DNA from: Psychroserpens damuponensis
Lineage (GTDB): Bacteria; Bacteroidota; Bacteroidia; Flavobacteriales; Flavobacteriaceae
NCBI RefSeq assembly: GCF_000826655.1
Contig: NZ_JXJO01000022.1
Location: forward strand, 1 to 64,000
Direction: 5' to 3'
DNA: 64,000 nt
A model generated the notes under the pieces. That model did no database searches, was not told the DNA's origin, and saw only the letters and a list, made by a program, of their open reading frames with translations. The position numbers and the translations under genes are program-made. This document shows positions 54,542 through 62,984 of the stretch, piece after piece; the stretch's first letter is position 1, and the number at the start of each line of letters is the position of its first letter.

Positions 54542-55828
54542 TTATCTTTTATCAAGTATTCTGTTAAGTTTTCCGCCCTCGCTTTTAGGTATTGTTCCTA
54601 TTGCCTGAAGGTTAATTTTCATAGATAAGCCTATATTATCTTTTATTTTTTTTGAAAACTTTTTTATTAAATCGTCATTATTTAATAACGAATTATCTAC
54701 CACTTCTACTTTAACCTCTACTACATCCATAGCATTATGCTTGGAAACTATAAGTTGATAATTAGGAGACAACTCTTTAATATTTGACATTACATCTTCT
54801 ACTTGAGTATGAAAAAGATTAACACCTCTTATAATTAGCATATCGTCTGATCTTCCTTTTATAGAACTCATTTTTACATGCGTTCGTTTTATACTATTAT
54901 CGTAAGAAAGACTACAAATATCGTTAGTCCAATATCTTAAAACAGGAAAAGCCTCTTTAGTCAATGTTGTTAAAACCAAAACACCTTCTTCACCATAAGG
55001 CAAAGGTTCTCCGGTATCTTTATCTACTATTTCTGGATAAAAATGATCTTCCCATATATAACTACCTGTACCTTGTTCTTCAAAATCTTCTTGAGAAACT
55101 CCAGGTCCAATAATTTCACTTAACCCATAAATATTAGTTGCTTTTACATTTAGTTTCTGCTCAATTTCATCTCTAATCGCATCTGTCCAAGGTTCTGCTC
55201 CAAGAATGGCATATTTCAAATTGAATCGTGATGAATCTATTCCTCTTTTTTCGCATTCATTGGCTATTGTTTGTGCATACGAAGGCGTACAACAAATAAC
55301 TTCTGATTGAAAATCTTCTAAAAGCTGAAGTTGCCTATCTGTCATTCCGCCAGAAACAGGTATAACGGTCATTCCCATTTTTGTTGCTCCACTGTGCAAA
55401 CCTAAACCTCCAGTAAACAAACCATAACCATACGCATTATGCAAACGCATTTCTGGTGTTGCTCCTGCACAAGCTAAGGACCTTGCTACTACCTCATCAA
55501 AAACATCCAAATCGTTTTTTGTATAACCAACCACTGTTGGTTTTCCTGTTGTACCACTAGAACAATGAACTCTACTTAATTGGTCTACTCCACAAGTAAA
55601 CAGCCCAAAAGGATAATGATCTCTTAAATCTGTTTTTTTTGTAAATGGTAATAAGTGTAAATCTTGAACACCTCTAATATCACTTGGTTTTATACCTAAC
55701 TCATCGAATTTATGTTTATAAAAAGGCACCTTTGTATAAACACGATTAAGCATGGTTGCCAAACGCTGGTTTTGAAGTTTTCTAAGTTCTTCTAACGGCA
55801 AAGTCTCTATTTTCTTATTGTAAATCAT
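54542..55828 (-). CDS. paaK: phenylacetate-CoA ligase
   Basis: A 428-residue AMP-forming ligase that activates phenylacetate to phenylacetyl-CoA, the entry step of aerobic phenylacetate breakdown. Motifs include LPFTKKTDLRDHYPFGLF, the AMP-binding loop VHCSSGTTGKPTVVGYT, YGLSEIIGPGVS and the C-terminal SDDMLIIRGVNLFHTQVED. The C-terminal catalytic Lys is in SEGGKLNRILDKR. The length is typical. It lies between the aldehyde dehydrogenase and the GMC oxidoreductase, 9 bases after the former. Confidence 0.94.
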   Translation of the reverse strand: MIYNKKIETLPLEELRKLQNQRLATMLNRVYTKVPFYKHKFDELGIKPSDIRGVQDLHLLPFTKKTDLRDHYPFGLFTCGVDQLSRVHCSSGTTGKPTVVGYTKNDLDVFDEVVARSLACAGATPEMRLHNAYGYGLFTGGLGLHSGATKMGMTVIPVSGGMTDRQLQLLEDFQSEVICCTPSYAQTIANECEKRGIDSSRFNLKYAILGAEPWTDAIRDEIEQKLNVKATNIYGLSEIIGPGVSQEDFEEQGTGSYIWEDHFYPEIVDKDTGEPLPYGEEGVLVLTTLTKEAFPVLRYWTNDICSLSYDNSIKRTHVKMSSIKGRSDDMLIIRGVNLFHTQVEDVMSNIKELSPNYQLIVSKHNAMDVVEVKVEVVDNSLLNNDDLIKKFSKKIKDNIGLSMKINLQAIGTIPKSEGGKLNRILDKR

Positions 55829-55837
55829 ATTAAAAAA

Positions 55838-57253
55838 TTAAGCTTTATTAATACTAATTACTTGTGGCTGAGTTACAGATTTAAGTCCATCTACTCCAAA
55901 CTCTACTCCATAACCAGATCCTTTAATCCCTCCAAAAGGAACCATAGGATGTACTGCTCCATGTTGATTAATCCAAACAGTTCCTGCTTCAACTCTTGCA
56001 GCTACTTTTTTAGCTTCGTCAATATTTGAAGACCAAACCGACGCTCCCAAACCAGCTTCTAACCTATTGGCACTTTTAATAGCATCTTCAATATTTGAAT
56101 ATTTAATAATTGGTAAAACTGGCCCAAATTGTTCTTCGTCAACTATTCGTGTTCCATCTTTAACATCTGCTATAATTGTAATTGGATAGAAAAAACCTTT
56201 ACCTTCTTTAGCATTGCCTCCACAAACTATTCGAGCATTATTTGCTTTAGCATCTTCTACCAAATCCACCACTTTATCGTATTGCATTTTATTTTGAATT
56301 GGACCTAAAACAACACCTTCGTCTAAACCATTGCCCATTGGCATTTTTTGAGCCAAATCGCTAAGCACATTAACTACTTCTTCATATTTATCCTCATGGA
56401 CATATAGCCTTTTAGCACAAGCACAAGTTTGTCCCATATTTAAAAACGATCCCCAAAATAAACCTTCAGCTATAGCTTTAACATTTACATCTTCCATTAC
56501 AATTGCAGCATCATTACCACCTAACTCTAAAGTTAAACGCGTCATGTTGCAAGCAGTAGCTTCAATAATTTTTTCTCCAGTACTATTAGATCCAGTAAAC
56601 ATCACTTTTCCAACATTTTTATTAGCAACTAATTCTGCTCCAATTTCTCCTGGACCGCTTACCGTATTTAAAACTCCAACTGGCAGTACTTCATTAATTA
56701 ATCTTACCATTTCTAGTGTACCAATTGTAGTATATTCCGAAGGCTTTAAAACCACTGTATTTCCAACTCTAATTGCAGGAATTATTTGCCAAATCGCAAT
56801 CATTAAAGGCCAATTCCAAGGTGCTATTGCTGCTACAACACCTATTGGTTTTCTATGCAATTCATCACGTCTGGCGTCATCTTCAAAAACGACTTCAACA
56901 GGCAAATCTAAAGATGCTGGAACTTGAGTCCAACCAACACATGCTTCCATTTCGAACATTGAACCAGGTCCAGCCAAAGGTTTTCCCTGTTCTTTTGTTA
57001 TCCATCTTGCCAAAGCTTCTGAATTATTAGAAAGTACATCTGCAACTTTCATTATATATTTTTTTCTCACATCATCCTCCAAAGCCGCCCAACCTGGTTG
57101 CGCTTCTTTTGCAGCATTAACAGCTTGTTCTACTTCTGTTTTAGTTGAAATTGGTGCATGACCGATAAGTTCATCGGTAGCAGGATTTTTAACCTCAAAG
57201 GTGTTTTTGGGAGTTATTAGTTTTCCTCCTATTATTGTATGGTACGTTTTCAT
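55838..57253 (-). CDS. aldehyde dehydrogenase
   Basis: A 471-residue NAD(P)-dependent aldehyde dehydrogenase, first in the operon with PaaK and the GMC oxidoreductase. It has the cofactor-pocket phrase IAPWNWPLMIAIWQIIPAIR, the catalytic Glu in LELGGNDAAIV and the catalytic Cys in NMGQTCACAKRLYV. Next to PaaK it is probably a phenylacetaldehyde (or related aldehyde) dehydrogenase making the acid for ligation. The family signature alone does not fix the substrate. It is divergent from the AraC-type regulator, as feaB and feaR are associated in E. coli. Confidence 0.9.
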   Translation of the reverse strand: MKTYHTIIGGKLITPKNTFEVKNPATDELIGHAPISTKTEVEQAVNAAKEAQPGWAALEDDVRKKYIMKVADVLSNNSEALARWITKEQGKPLAGPGSMFEMEACVGWTQVPASLDLPVEVVFEDDARRDELHRKPIGVVAAIAPWNWPLMIAIWQIIPAIRVGNTVVLKPSEYTTIGTLEMVRLINEVLPVGVLNTVSGPGEIGAELVANKNVGKVMFTGSNSTGEKIIEATACNMTRLTLELGGNDAAIVMEDVNVKAIAEGLFWGSFLNMGQTCACAKRLYVHEDKYEEVVNVLSDLAQKMPMGNGLDEGVVLGPIQNKMQYDKVVDLVEDAKANNARIVCGGNAKEGKGFFYPITIIADVKDGTRIVDEEQFGPVLPIIKYSNIEDAIKSANRLEAGLGASVWSSNIDEAKKVAARVEAGTVWINQHGAVHPMVPFGGIKGSGYGVEFGVDGLKSVTQPQVISINKA

Positions 57254-57385
57254 GATAAGGTTTAGAAATTATTTATTTAGTTATTATTTTATGAGTTAAA
57301 ACAACTTTGCACCAAATTACCATTCAAAAAGAAAAATTTATTGAATTATTATACGCATTACTCAAACTATAACACATTTAACAAT

Positions 57386-57413
57386 TTTTAACTGTTAAAA
57401 TTGCGTATATTTG
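57386..57413 (+). promoter_or_regulatory. AraC gene promoter with overlapping palindrome
   Basis: TATATTTG (57406-57413) is a -7 box 37 bases before the ATG at 57450. TTTTAACTGTTAAAA (57386-57400), a perfect 7-1-7 palindrome, lies just upstream, between the two promoter boxes. It could be an operator for this gene or for the divergent aldehyde dehydrogenase operon. Confidence 0.5.
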
Positions 57414-57449
57414 AATTATACACCTCTTTTATTAACTATAATTCATAAT

Positions 57450-58349
57450 ATGAAAATTGAAAGAAAAATTTTTATTGAGAAAAGCACAGAATATAAGTTT
57501 GATAATGGACTATTAACCATTTATGAAACAAACTCTCCTTGTAAGGACATTTTATTTACTTTTGATAAGTACATGATTACCATAATGCTTTCGGGACACA
57601 AAACAGTTGTTTCTAAAAATGTTAAGGTTGAGTTTTTTCCAGGTATGGTATTTATTCCAGAAAAAGACACCGTACAAACTGTAGAAATTAGCAATGCTAG
57701 TTTTTCTAATCCTACAAAGTGCTTAGTACTTGATGTTGAACCAAAATTTATAGAAAAATTGGTGCTTGAATTATTAGAAGATGATGATTGGAAAGCGAAT
57801 TTTGAATATACTTTAAATGAAAAACATACACATTTTATTTCTAATGATTCTAACACCATTGAAAGCTTCGAACGCTTTTACAAATATTTAAAATTAGGTA
57901 ATACTGGACTTAATTCTAGAATTAACAATGTTATTTTACATGAGTTAATTTTGAGAGTGTTACAAACCGAAGCTGGATCATTATTAATTGAAAATGTAAA
58001 GAGTAAAATAAAAGATAGGAATTTAGAAAAAACGATACGGTTTATTAAAATGAATTTAAGAAACAAAATTACTATAAATGATTTAGTGGGTATTTCTGGA
58101 TTTGGAAAAACGAAACTCTTCAACCGGTTTAAAGAAACCTTTGGAGTAACACCTGTGAATTACATAATGAAAGAACGCATTAAATATTCATTAAAAATTA
58201 TAAAAAGCATAGATAGTTTGCAAAGTGTTGCTTTTCAAAGTGGATTTAATACTTATGAGCATTTTTGTAAATCGTTTAAAAAGATAGAAGGTATTTCACC
58301 AATGGCTTACAAAAAGAAAAAAATCTCTAATGAAAACGTTATTATTTAA
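57450..58349 (+). CDS. AraC family transcriptional regulator
   Basis: A 299-residue regulator. The start is the ATG at 57450; a TTG at 57411 falls inside the promoter. The N-terminal 180 residues are a probable effector-binding domain with beta strands (TIYETNSPCKDILFTFDKYM). The C-terminal double helix-turn-helix spans about 195-290 (ITINDLVGISGFGKTKLFNR, and VAFQSGFNTYEHFCKSFKKI). It is divergent from the aldehyde dehydrogenase-PaaK-GMC operon and convergent with the PaaY-like gene. It is the likely activator of the alcohol/aldehyde/phenylacetate genes. Confidence 0.9.
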   Translation: MKIERKIFIEKSTEYKFDNGLLTIYETNSPCKDILFTFDKYMITIMLSGHKTVVSKNVKVEFFPGMVFIPEKDTVQTVEISNASFSNPTKCLVLDVEPKFIEKLVLELLEDDDWKANFEYTLNEKHTHFISNDSNTIESFERFYKYLKLGNTGLNSRINNVILHELILRVLQTEAGSLLIENVKSKIKDRNLEKTIRFIKMNLRNKITINDLVGISGFGKTKLFNRFKETFGVTPVNYIMKERIKYSLKIIKSIDSLQSVAFQSGFNTYEHFCKSFKKIEGISPMAYKKKKISNENVII

Positions 58350-58351
58350 AT

Positions 58352-58948
58352 CTATTTTTTGAAGGTTTCACGAAGCGTTTTATAAACATCTTCTTGCGTT
58401 TTCATATTTTCCGGTACTTTTCTTAGAGGCTCTACAGCTTTTAAACTTTCATGACAATCTTTAGGCAGTTGTTGATATAATTGTGTGCCTTTCGTTTTCC
58501 AAGCAACCATCTCATCACTTACTTGCTTTATTACTTTTGCTGGATTACCAACGACTAAGCTACGTTTTGGGATTATAGTTTCTGCCTTTACAAATGCCAT
58601 GGCGCCTACAATACTTTCATCTCCAATTTGGGCATCATCCATAATAACAGTATTCATCCCAATTAGGCAATTACGACCTAGGTTTGCTCCATGAATTATG
58701 GCGCCATGTCCAACATGAGCGCTTTCTTTTAACGTAATTGATTTACCTGGAAACATATGAACTGTACAATTTTCTTGTACGTTTACTCCATCTTCTAAAA
58801 TAATTTGTCCCCAATCTCCACGAATTGCAGCTCCTGGACCGATATAACAGTTTTTACCTATAATAACATTTCCCGTAACTGCAGCCAATGGATGTACAAA
58901 ACTTGACTCGTGAACAACTGGAATAAACCCATTATAACTATAAACCAT
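58352..58948 (-). CDS. paaY: PaaY-like gamma-carbonic-anhydrase-fold protein
   Basis: A 198-residue left-handed beta-helix protein, the same length as E. coli PaaY, a thioesterase that protects the phenylacetate pathway. Hexapeptide repeats run through about 10-150 (AAVTGNVIIGKNCYIGPGAA). Zinc ligands are seen as His in ENCTVHMF and in HVGHGAIIHG. PaaY in E. coli removes toxic CoA by-products of the pathway. The gene lies among paa genes on the same strand as the PaaF/G-like and PaaZ genes, but with a 96-residue gene on the other strand in between. Confidence 0.82.
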   Translation of the reverse strand: MVYSYNGFIPVVHESSFVHPLAAVTGNVIIGKNCYIGPGAAIRGDWGQIILEDGVNVQENCTVHMFPGKSITLKESAHVGHGAIIHGANLGRNCLIGMNTVIMDDAQIGDESIVGAMAFVKAETIIPKRSLVVGNPAKVIKQVSDEMVAWKTKGTQLYQQLPKDCHESLKAVEPLRKVPENMKTQEDVYKTLRETFKK

Positions 58949-59054
58949 AGCGATACAAAATTTTTAAAAAATGTTAAATACTTATAAAAATGACAATAAA
59001 ATGTAAGGTTTTGTATATCTAAACATACTATTCCCTAACAATAAACTTTAATTT

Positions 59055-59345
59055 ATGAATCACCCAACATCATCATTTACTATACAAAAAGAGGACATAC
59101 CTCAAATAAAATTTTCTAAAACAGAAACTTTACTAAGTTCAAAAAAGAGAAAACTTAGATCTCATTATTTAGAACGCGCTTCTCAATTAGGAAATTTATT
59201 AAAAACTAAAGTAAAAATATACTTTAGAGACAGCACCAATAAACTAATAAGCGTAAATACAACTATTTGGGCTGTAACTTCTCATTTTGTAGTTTTAAAA
59301 CAAGGCATTACAATCCCAAAACATAGTATTATTTATATTGAATAA
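59055..59345 (+). CDS. small protein with possible Sm-like C-terminal domain
   Basis: A 96-residue cytoplasmic protein. A variable, basic N-terminus (SSKKRKLRSHYLERASQLGN) leads to a strand-rich C-terminal part (KTKVKIYFRDSTNKLISVNT, then WAVTSHFVVLKQGITIPKHS). The five-strand pattern resembles an Sm/SH3-type barrel, but I do not recognise the family with confidence. It is on the opposite strand to its paa neighbours, 8 bases from the PaaF/G-like stop. An RNA-binding role is speculation. Confidence 0.55.
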   Translation: MNHPTSSFTIQKEDIPQIKFSKTETLLSSKKRKLRSHYLERASQLGNLLKTKVKIYFRDSTNKLISVNTTIWAVTSHFVVLKQGITIPKHSIIYIE

Positions 59346-59353
59346 CAAAAAGT

Positions 59354-60106
59354 TTATTTAAACCCTTTTAGCTTCTCTTTTGTAAATTCGGAAAGCACAA
59401 GCTTTCCACTTGTTGCAGCGCGCTCAGCCAATAAAGCATCCCAATGATCTGTACCTTGCCAAAAGACTTTTTTCATTTCGCGCATAGCATCTGTATTGTA
59501 TGTACATAAATGCTCTGCTGTTGTTTTAACAGCTTCATCTAATTCTTCATTACTTTCAAAAACATGCGTGAATAGGCCTTTCTGTTTAGCCCATTCTGCA
59601 GAATAAAAAGTATTGGCGTCTATTGCGATTTGCGACATTCCGCTTAAACCTATTTTACGCTCTATTGCTGGTCCAACAACAAATGGTCCAATACCAATAT
59701 TTAACTCGCTTAATTTTATAGCTGCATATTTTGATGCCATACAATAATCGGTTGAAGCTGCTAATCCAACACCACCACCAACGGTTTTACCTTGTATGCG
59801 ACCAATGATAAATTTTGGGCATTTACGCATAGCGTTAATGACATTAGCAAAGCCAGAAAAGAATACTTTTCCTGTTGCTGCATCATCAATATTTATTAAT
59901 TCTTTAAAACTTGCTCCAGCACAAAAGGTTCTGTCTTTTCCACTTTTAAGTACGATAACTTTTATAGCATCGTTAGCTCCTGCATCAGTTATTGTTTGTG
60001 CTAATTCTGCTAAAACATCTCCAGGAAGAGAGTTATGTGCTGGATGAAAGAATTCTATATATCCTACTTCGTTTTTTATTTCTAACTTAACATAAGGTTC
60101 ACTCAT
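59354..60106 (-). CDS. enoyl-CoA hydratase/isomerase family protein (PaaF or PaaG)
   Basis: A 250-residue crotonase-fold enzyme starting at the ATG at 60106; the longer frame would run into a repeat element. Motifs include KDRTFCAGASFKEL and the oxyanion-hole loop GKTVGGGVGLAASTDYCMAS. The first catalytic Glu of typical hydratases is Gly here (GGGVG), while a Glu is kept in KLSELNIGIGPFV. That is compatible with an isomerase or a hydratase with altered chemistry. In the paa pathway it would be PaaG (epoxide isomerase) or PaaF; the sequence does not settle it. It lies between paaZ and the PaaY-like gene. Confidence 0.8.
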   Translation of the reverse strand: MSEPYVKLEIKNEVGYIEFFHPAHNSLPGDVLAELAQTITDAGANDAIKVIVLKSGKDRTFCAGASFKELINIDDAATGKVFFSGFANVINAMRKCPKFIIGRIQGKTVGGGVGLAASTDYCMASKYAAIKLSELNIGIGPFVVGPAIERKIGLSGMSQIAIDANTFYSAEWAKQKGLFTHVFESNEELDEAVKTTAEHLCTYNTDAMREMKKVFWQGTDHWDALLAERAATSGKLVLSEFTKEKLKGFK

Positions 60107-60121
60107 ACTTTTATTTTTTTT

Positions 60122-60185
60122 GTCATCGCGAGGACGAAGGACGTGCAATCTCATTAAGAGATTCCTTCACTAAGTTCGGAATGAC
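60122..60185. repeat. GTCAT/ATGAC-bounded intergenic repeat
   Basis: A 64-base palindromic unit in the gap between paaZ and the PaaF/G-like gene. Its ends are GTCAT (60122-60126) and ATGAC (60181-60185). Inside, AATCTC (60147-60152) and GAGATT (60158-60163) pair. Such GTCAT...AAGAGATTCC...ATGAC units are a recurrent intergenic repeat in many bacteria. A partial copy lies at 62921-62949. Confidence 0.6.
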
Positions 60186-60195
60186 GATTATTTTT

Positions 60196-62733
60196 TTAAA
60201 TTAATCCGAATTGCTCAAAATGATGATTCAAATGCTTACGTTCTAAAAGATACGCTTCATATCTATTCAACTCTCCGAACACCAAATTTTTCAATTTTGC
60301 CTCTGGATTCTCTTTATGATAGTCTATATATTTTGCTCTTTGTTCTTTAAATTTTTCAATGGCAGTTTCTAAATCACTATGCATTAAATCATCTAATGTA
60401 TCTTTTTCTAACTGCGGAAATTGGCTGTTTTTTGGAAACTTATCATAGTTATATAAACTGTGATGTACTTTCTCTAAAATCTTTTCTGGTGTATTGACAT
60501 CAAAATCTTGAATCTCTCCTGAAGCAATTTTATAAGTATACTCTAAATGCTCTATCATGTGTTGTGGTGTCATGATTCCCCATTTAGGCTTGGCATTTTC
60601 TTTTAGGTTTGAAAGACATTCGTTTATTTTATCTTCTGTAATTTCAACAAAGGTCTCTTGCTTTTTCTCAACCATGGTTAATATGGTTGCAACAGCTACT
60701 AACGGACTATCCTTTTCTGTTTTCTGACTTTCTGGACGGTTTTCAAAATTAGCATCAAAAACCTCAACGTGCCACTTTACAATGCCGCTTGGGTGTTCTG
60801 CGGAAGCAACATCTCTATCTACTTTTTCTTTACAAGTTAAGCGTACATAAATAGTATCGTTATGATATAAAGGTCTTAAAAAACGGATACTATCTAAACC
60901 ATAATTGGCCGCTACAGGTCCTTTATTTGGATATACAAACAATCCTGCAGCTGCAGAAATAATAAAATATCCATGTGCTGTTCGCTTTTCGAAAATACTT
61001 CCATCTAACGAGGTAATATCGGTATGTGCATAAAAATGATCCCAAGTTAAATTGGCAAAATTCTGAATGTCATTATCGGTTAAAGTTCGCTTATGTGTTT
61101 TTAAGGACATTCCTGGTTGAATGTCTTCCCAATGGTATTGAAACGGATGCTCTTCTGCTTCCTTATATTTTGCATTTTGCTGGTAAATTCCAGTAATTTC
61201 GGTTATAGTTGTAGGTGAACCTTGAATGGCTGTACGTTGTAAATAGTGTTTAATACCACGCATTCCTCCCATTTCTTCACCACCACCTGCTCGTCCTGGA
61301 CCACCATGTACTAAATAAGGTAATGGCGAACCATGTCCTGTACTTTGCTTCGCACTTTCTCTGTTTAAAACTAAAATTCTACCATGATGAGATGCTGCAT
61401 TTATTACATAATCTTTAGCAATTTTATCATCATTGGTTGCAATAGAAGATACTAAAGATCCTTTTCCCATTTGCGCTAAAGTAATGGCTTCATCAAGGTT
61501 TTTATAAGGCATTATGGTACTTACTGGACCAAATGCTTCACGTTCGTGAATAACGGTATTTTGAAATGGATGATCTGCTCGTAATAAAATCGGACTAATA
61601 AATGCGCCTTTTTTGGCATCTGCTCCAATGGTATTAATTTCATCTAAATTACCATACACAATTTGTGCTTCTTTAGATAAATCGTTTACCGAATCTCGAA
61701 CTGCTTGTACTTGTTGATGACTGACTAAAGAACCCATTCTAACCTCTTTTAATCTTGGGTCTCCAATAGTTACTTTATCTAGTTGTTTTGCTAATGCAGT
61801 TTGCACATCGTCTACTAATTTTTCAGGAACAATGATTCTACGTATAGCAGTACATTTTTGTCCTGCTTTTACGGTCATTTCTTTTCTTACTTCTTTAATA
61901 AACAAGTCGAATTCTGGTGTTCCAGGAACGGCATCTTCTCCTAAAATTGAAGCATTTAATGAATCGGCTTCCATGGTAAAAGGTACAGATTCTTGAATTA
62001 ATCTTGGATGTGCTTTAAGTAATCTTCCCGTTTGTGCAGAACCTGTAAAAGTGACTACATCTTGAGATTCTACGGTGTCTAGAATAGTTTTAACCGTTCC
62101 GTTTATGATTTGCAAAGCGCCTTCTGGTAATATTCCAGAATCTATAATGGTTCTTGCAACGGCTTCTGCTAAATAAGATGACGAAGGTGCTGGTAAAACG
62201 ACAGCAGGAACTCCAGCCATCCAGTTTACTGCGCATTTTTCTAACATTCCCCAAACTGGAAAGTTGAATGCATTAATATGTACTGCAACTCCTTTTTTAG
62301 GCACCATAATATGATGTGCCATAAAGCGTCCGCCACGAGATAAATCGATAGCATCGCCTTCTACATGATACGGTTGATTAGGAAACAATTTTCGTAACGA
62401 CGCATTTGCAAACAGGTTACCAAAACCACCTTCAATATCTATCCAACTATCTACTTTAGTAGCTCCTGTTCTGTAACTTAAATCGTAAAACGCATCTTTT
62501 CTTTTGGTAAGATATAATGCTAATTTTTTAAGCATGTTTCCACGCTCTTGAAAAGTCATTTTACGAAGTACTTCTCCTCCTTTTGTTCGTCCGTAGTTTA
62601 AAATTTCGGGAACGTCTAATCCTTCAATTGCAACGCTAGTGAATGCTTCACCTGTTACTGCATCTAAAATCGGTGTTCCTTCTTCTTTTCCTGTTGTCCA
62701 AGAACCTTGAACGTAATGTTTTATCTTTTCCAT
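60196..62733 (-). CDS. paaZ: bifunctional PaaZ (oxepin-CoA hydrolase / aldehyde dehydrogenase) with added DUF1569-like domain
   Basis: Opens the oxepin ring of phenylacetate intermediates and oxidises the semialdehyde formed. At 845 residues (ATG at 62733) it is about 165 longer than E. coli PaaZ. The aldehyde dehydrogenase domain (about 1-520) has HINAFNFPVWGMLEKCAVN, MEADSLNASIL and the catalytic Cys in VKAGQKCTAIRR. The MaoC-type hydratase (about 545-685) has NFANLTWDHFYAHTD, with the Asp-His pair. The C-terminal 140 residues resemble DUF1569/DinB (KWGIMTPQHMIEHLEYTY, then VFGELN and KHLNHHFEQFG). It is flanked by repeat elements on both sides. Confidence 0.93.
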   Translation of the reverse strand: MEKIKHYVQGSWTTGKEEGTPILDAVTGEAFTSVAIEGLDVPEILNYGRTKGGEVLRKMTFQERGNMLKKLALYLTKRKDAFYDLSYRTGATKVDSWIDIEGGFGNLFANASLRKLFPNQPYHVEGDAIDLSRGGRFMAHHIMVPKKGVAVHINAFNFPVWGMLEKCAVNWMAGVPAVVLPAPSSSYLAEAVARTIIDSGILPEGALQIINGTVKTILDTVESQDVVTFTGSAQTGRLLKAHPRLIQESVPFTMEADSLNASILGEDAVPGTPEFDLFIKEVRKEMTVKAGQKCTAIRRIIVPEKLVDDVQTALAKQLDKVTIGDPRLKEVRMGSLVSHQQVQAVRDSVNDLSKEAQIVYGNLDEINTIGADAKKGAFISPILLRADHPFQNTVIHEREAFGPVSTIMPYKNLDEAITLAQMGKGSLVSSIATNDDKIAKDYVINAASHHGRILVLNRESAKQSTGHGSPLPYLVHGGPGRAGGGEEMGGMRGIKHYLQRTAIQGSPTTITEITGIYQQNAKYKEAEEHPFQYHWEDIQPGMSLKTHKRTLTDNDIQNFANLTWDHFYAHTDITSLDGSIFEKRTAHGYFIISAAAGLFVYPNKGPVAANYGLDSIRFLRPLYHNDTIYVRLTCKEKVDRDVASAEHPSGIVKWHVEVFDANFENRPESQKTEKDSPLVAVATILTMVEKKQETFVEITEDKINECLSNLKENAKPKWGIMTPQHMIEHLEYTYKIASGEIQDFDVNTPEKILEKVHHSLYNYDKFPKNSQFPQLEKDTLDDLMHSDLETAIEKFKEQRAKYIDYHKENPEAKLKNLVFGELNRYEAYLLERKHLNHHFEQFGLI

Positions 62734-62740
62734 CTTAATG

Positions 62741-62754
62741 CCCACGAAAGTGGG
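62741..62754 (-). repeat. hairpin at the paaZ translation start
   Basis: CCCAC, loop GAAA, GTGGG. In the transcript its near arm ends 7 bases upstream of the paaZ ATG, in the ribosome-loading zone. It resembles a fragment of a wider intergenic repeat and might affect translation. Confidence 0.45.
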
Positions 62755-62786
62755 TATCTATTAAATTAGACTTCTATATTTTTTTT

Positions 62787-62872
62787 GCGTTACCTAAAGG
62801 TCGGGCTTTCGGCAGTCGCTTTTTTTGTGAAAAACAAAAAAGAGCTTCAACAAATGCCTCTATCCCTAACGC
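62787..62872 (+). repeat. GCGTT/AACGC-bounded small element, copy B
   Basis: An 86-base element: GCGTTACCTAAAGGTCGGGC at the left and CTATCCCTAACGC at the right. Its middle can fold into a hairpin (CTTTTTTTGT with ACAAAAAAGA). It matches copy C (inverted, 62985-63071) along its length and copy A (50945-51013) at both ends. Confidence 0.7.
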
Positions 62873-62920
62873 ACTTACTTGCTATGTTCTTTCTTAGTCA
62901 AAATTTATTTCCTTTTTACT

Positions 62921-62949
62921 AAGAGATTCCTGCCTACGCAAGAATGACA
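62921..62949. repeat. partial GTCAT/ATGAC-type repeat
   Basis: AAGAGATTCCTGCC...AGAATGAC corresponds to the right half of the repeat at 60122-60185. It lies between element copies B and C. Confidence 0.5.
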
Positions 62950-62984
62950 AAACTTTAATTAATCACTAATCTTAGCGGATTGCT

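Noticed and set aside
53011-57253. Choline-to-betaine pathway (BetA/BetB) as the role of the GMC and aldehyde dehydrogenase pair
   Set aside because: The pair is cotranscribed with phenylacetate-CoA ligase and next to paa genes, and no choline transporter or BetI is seen; kept only as an alternative.
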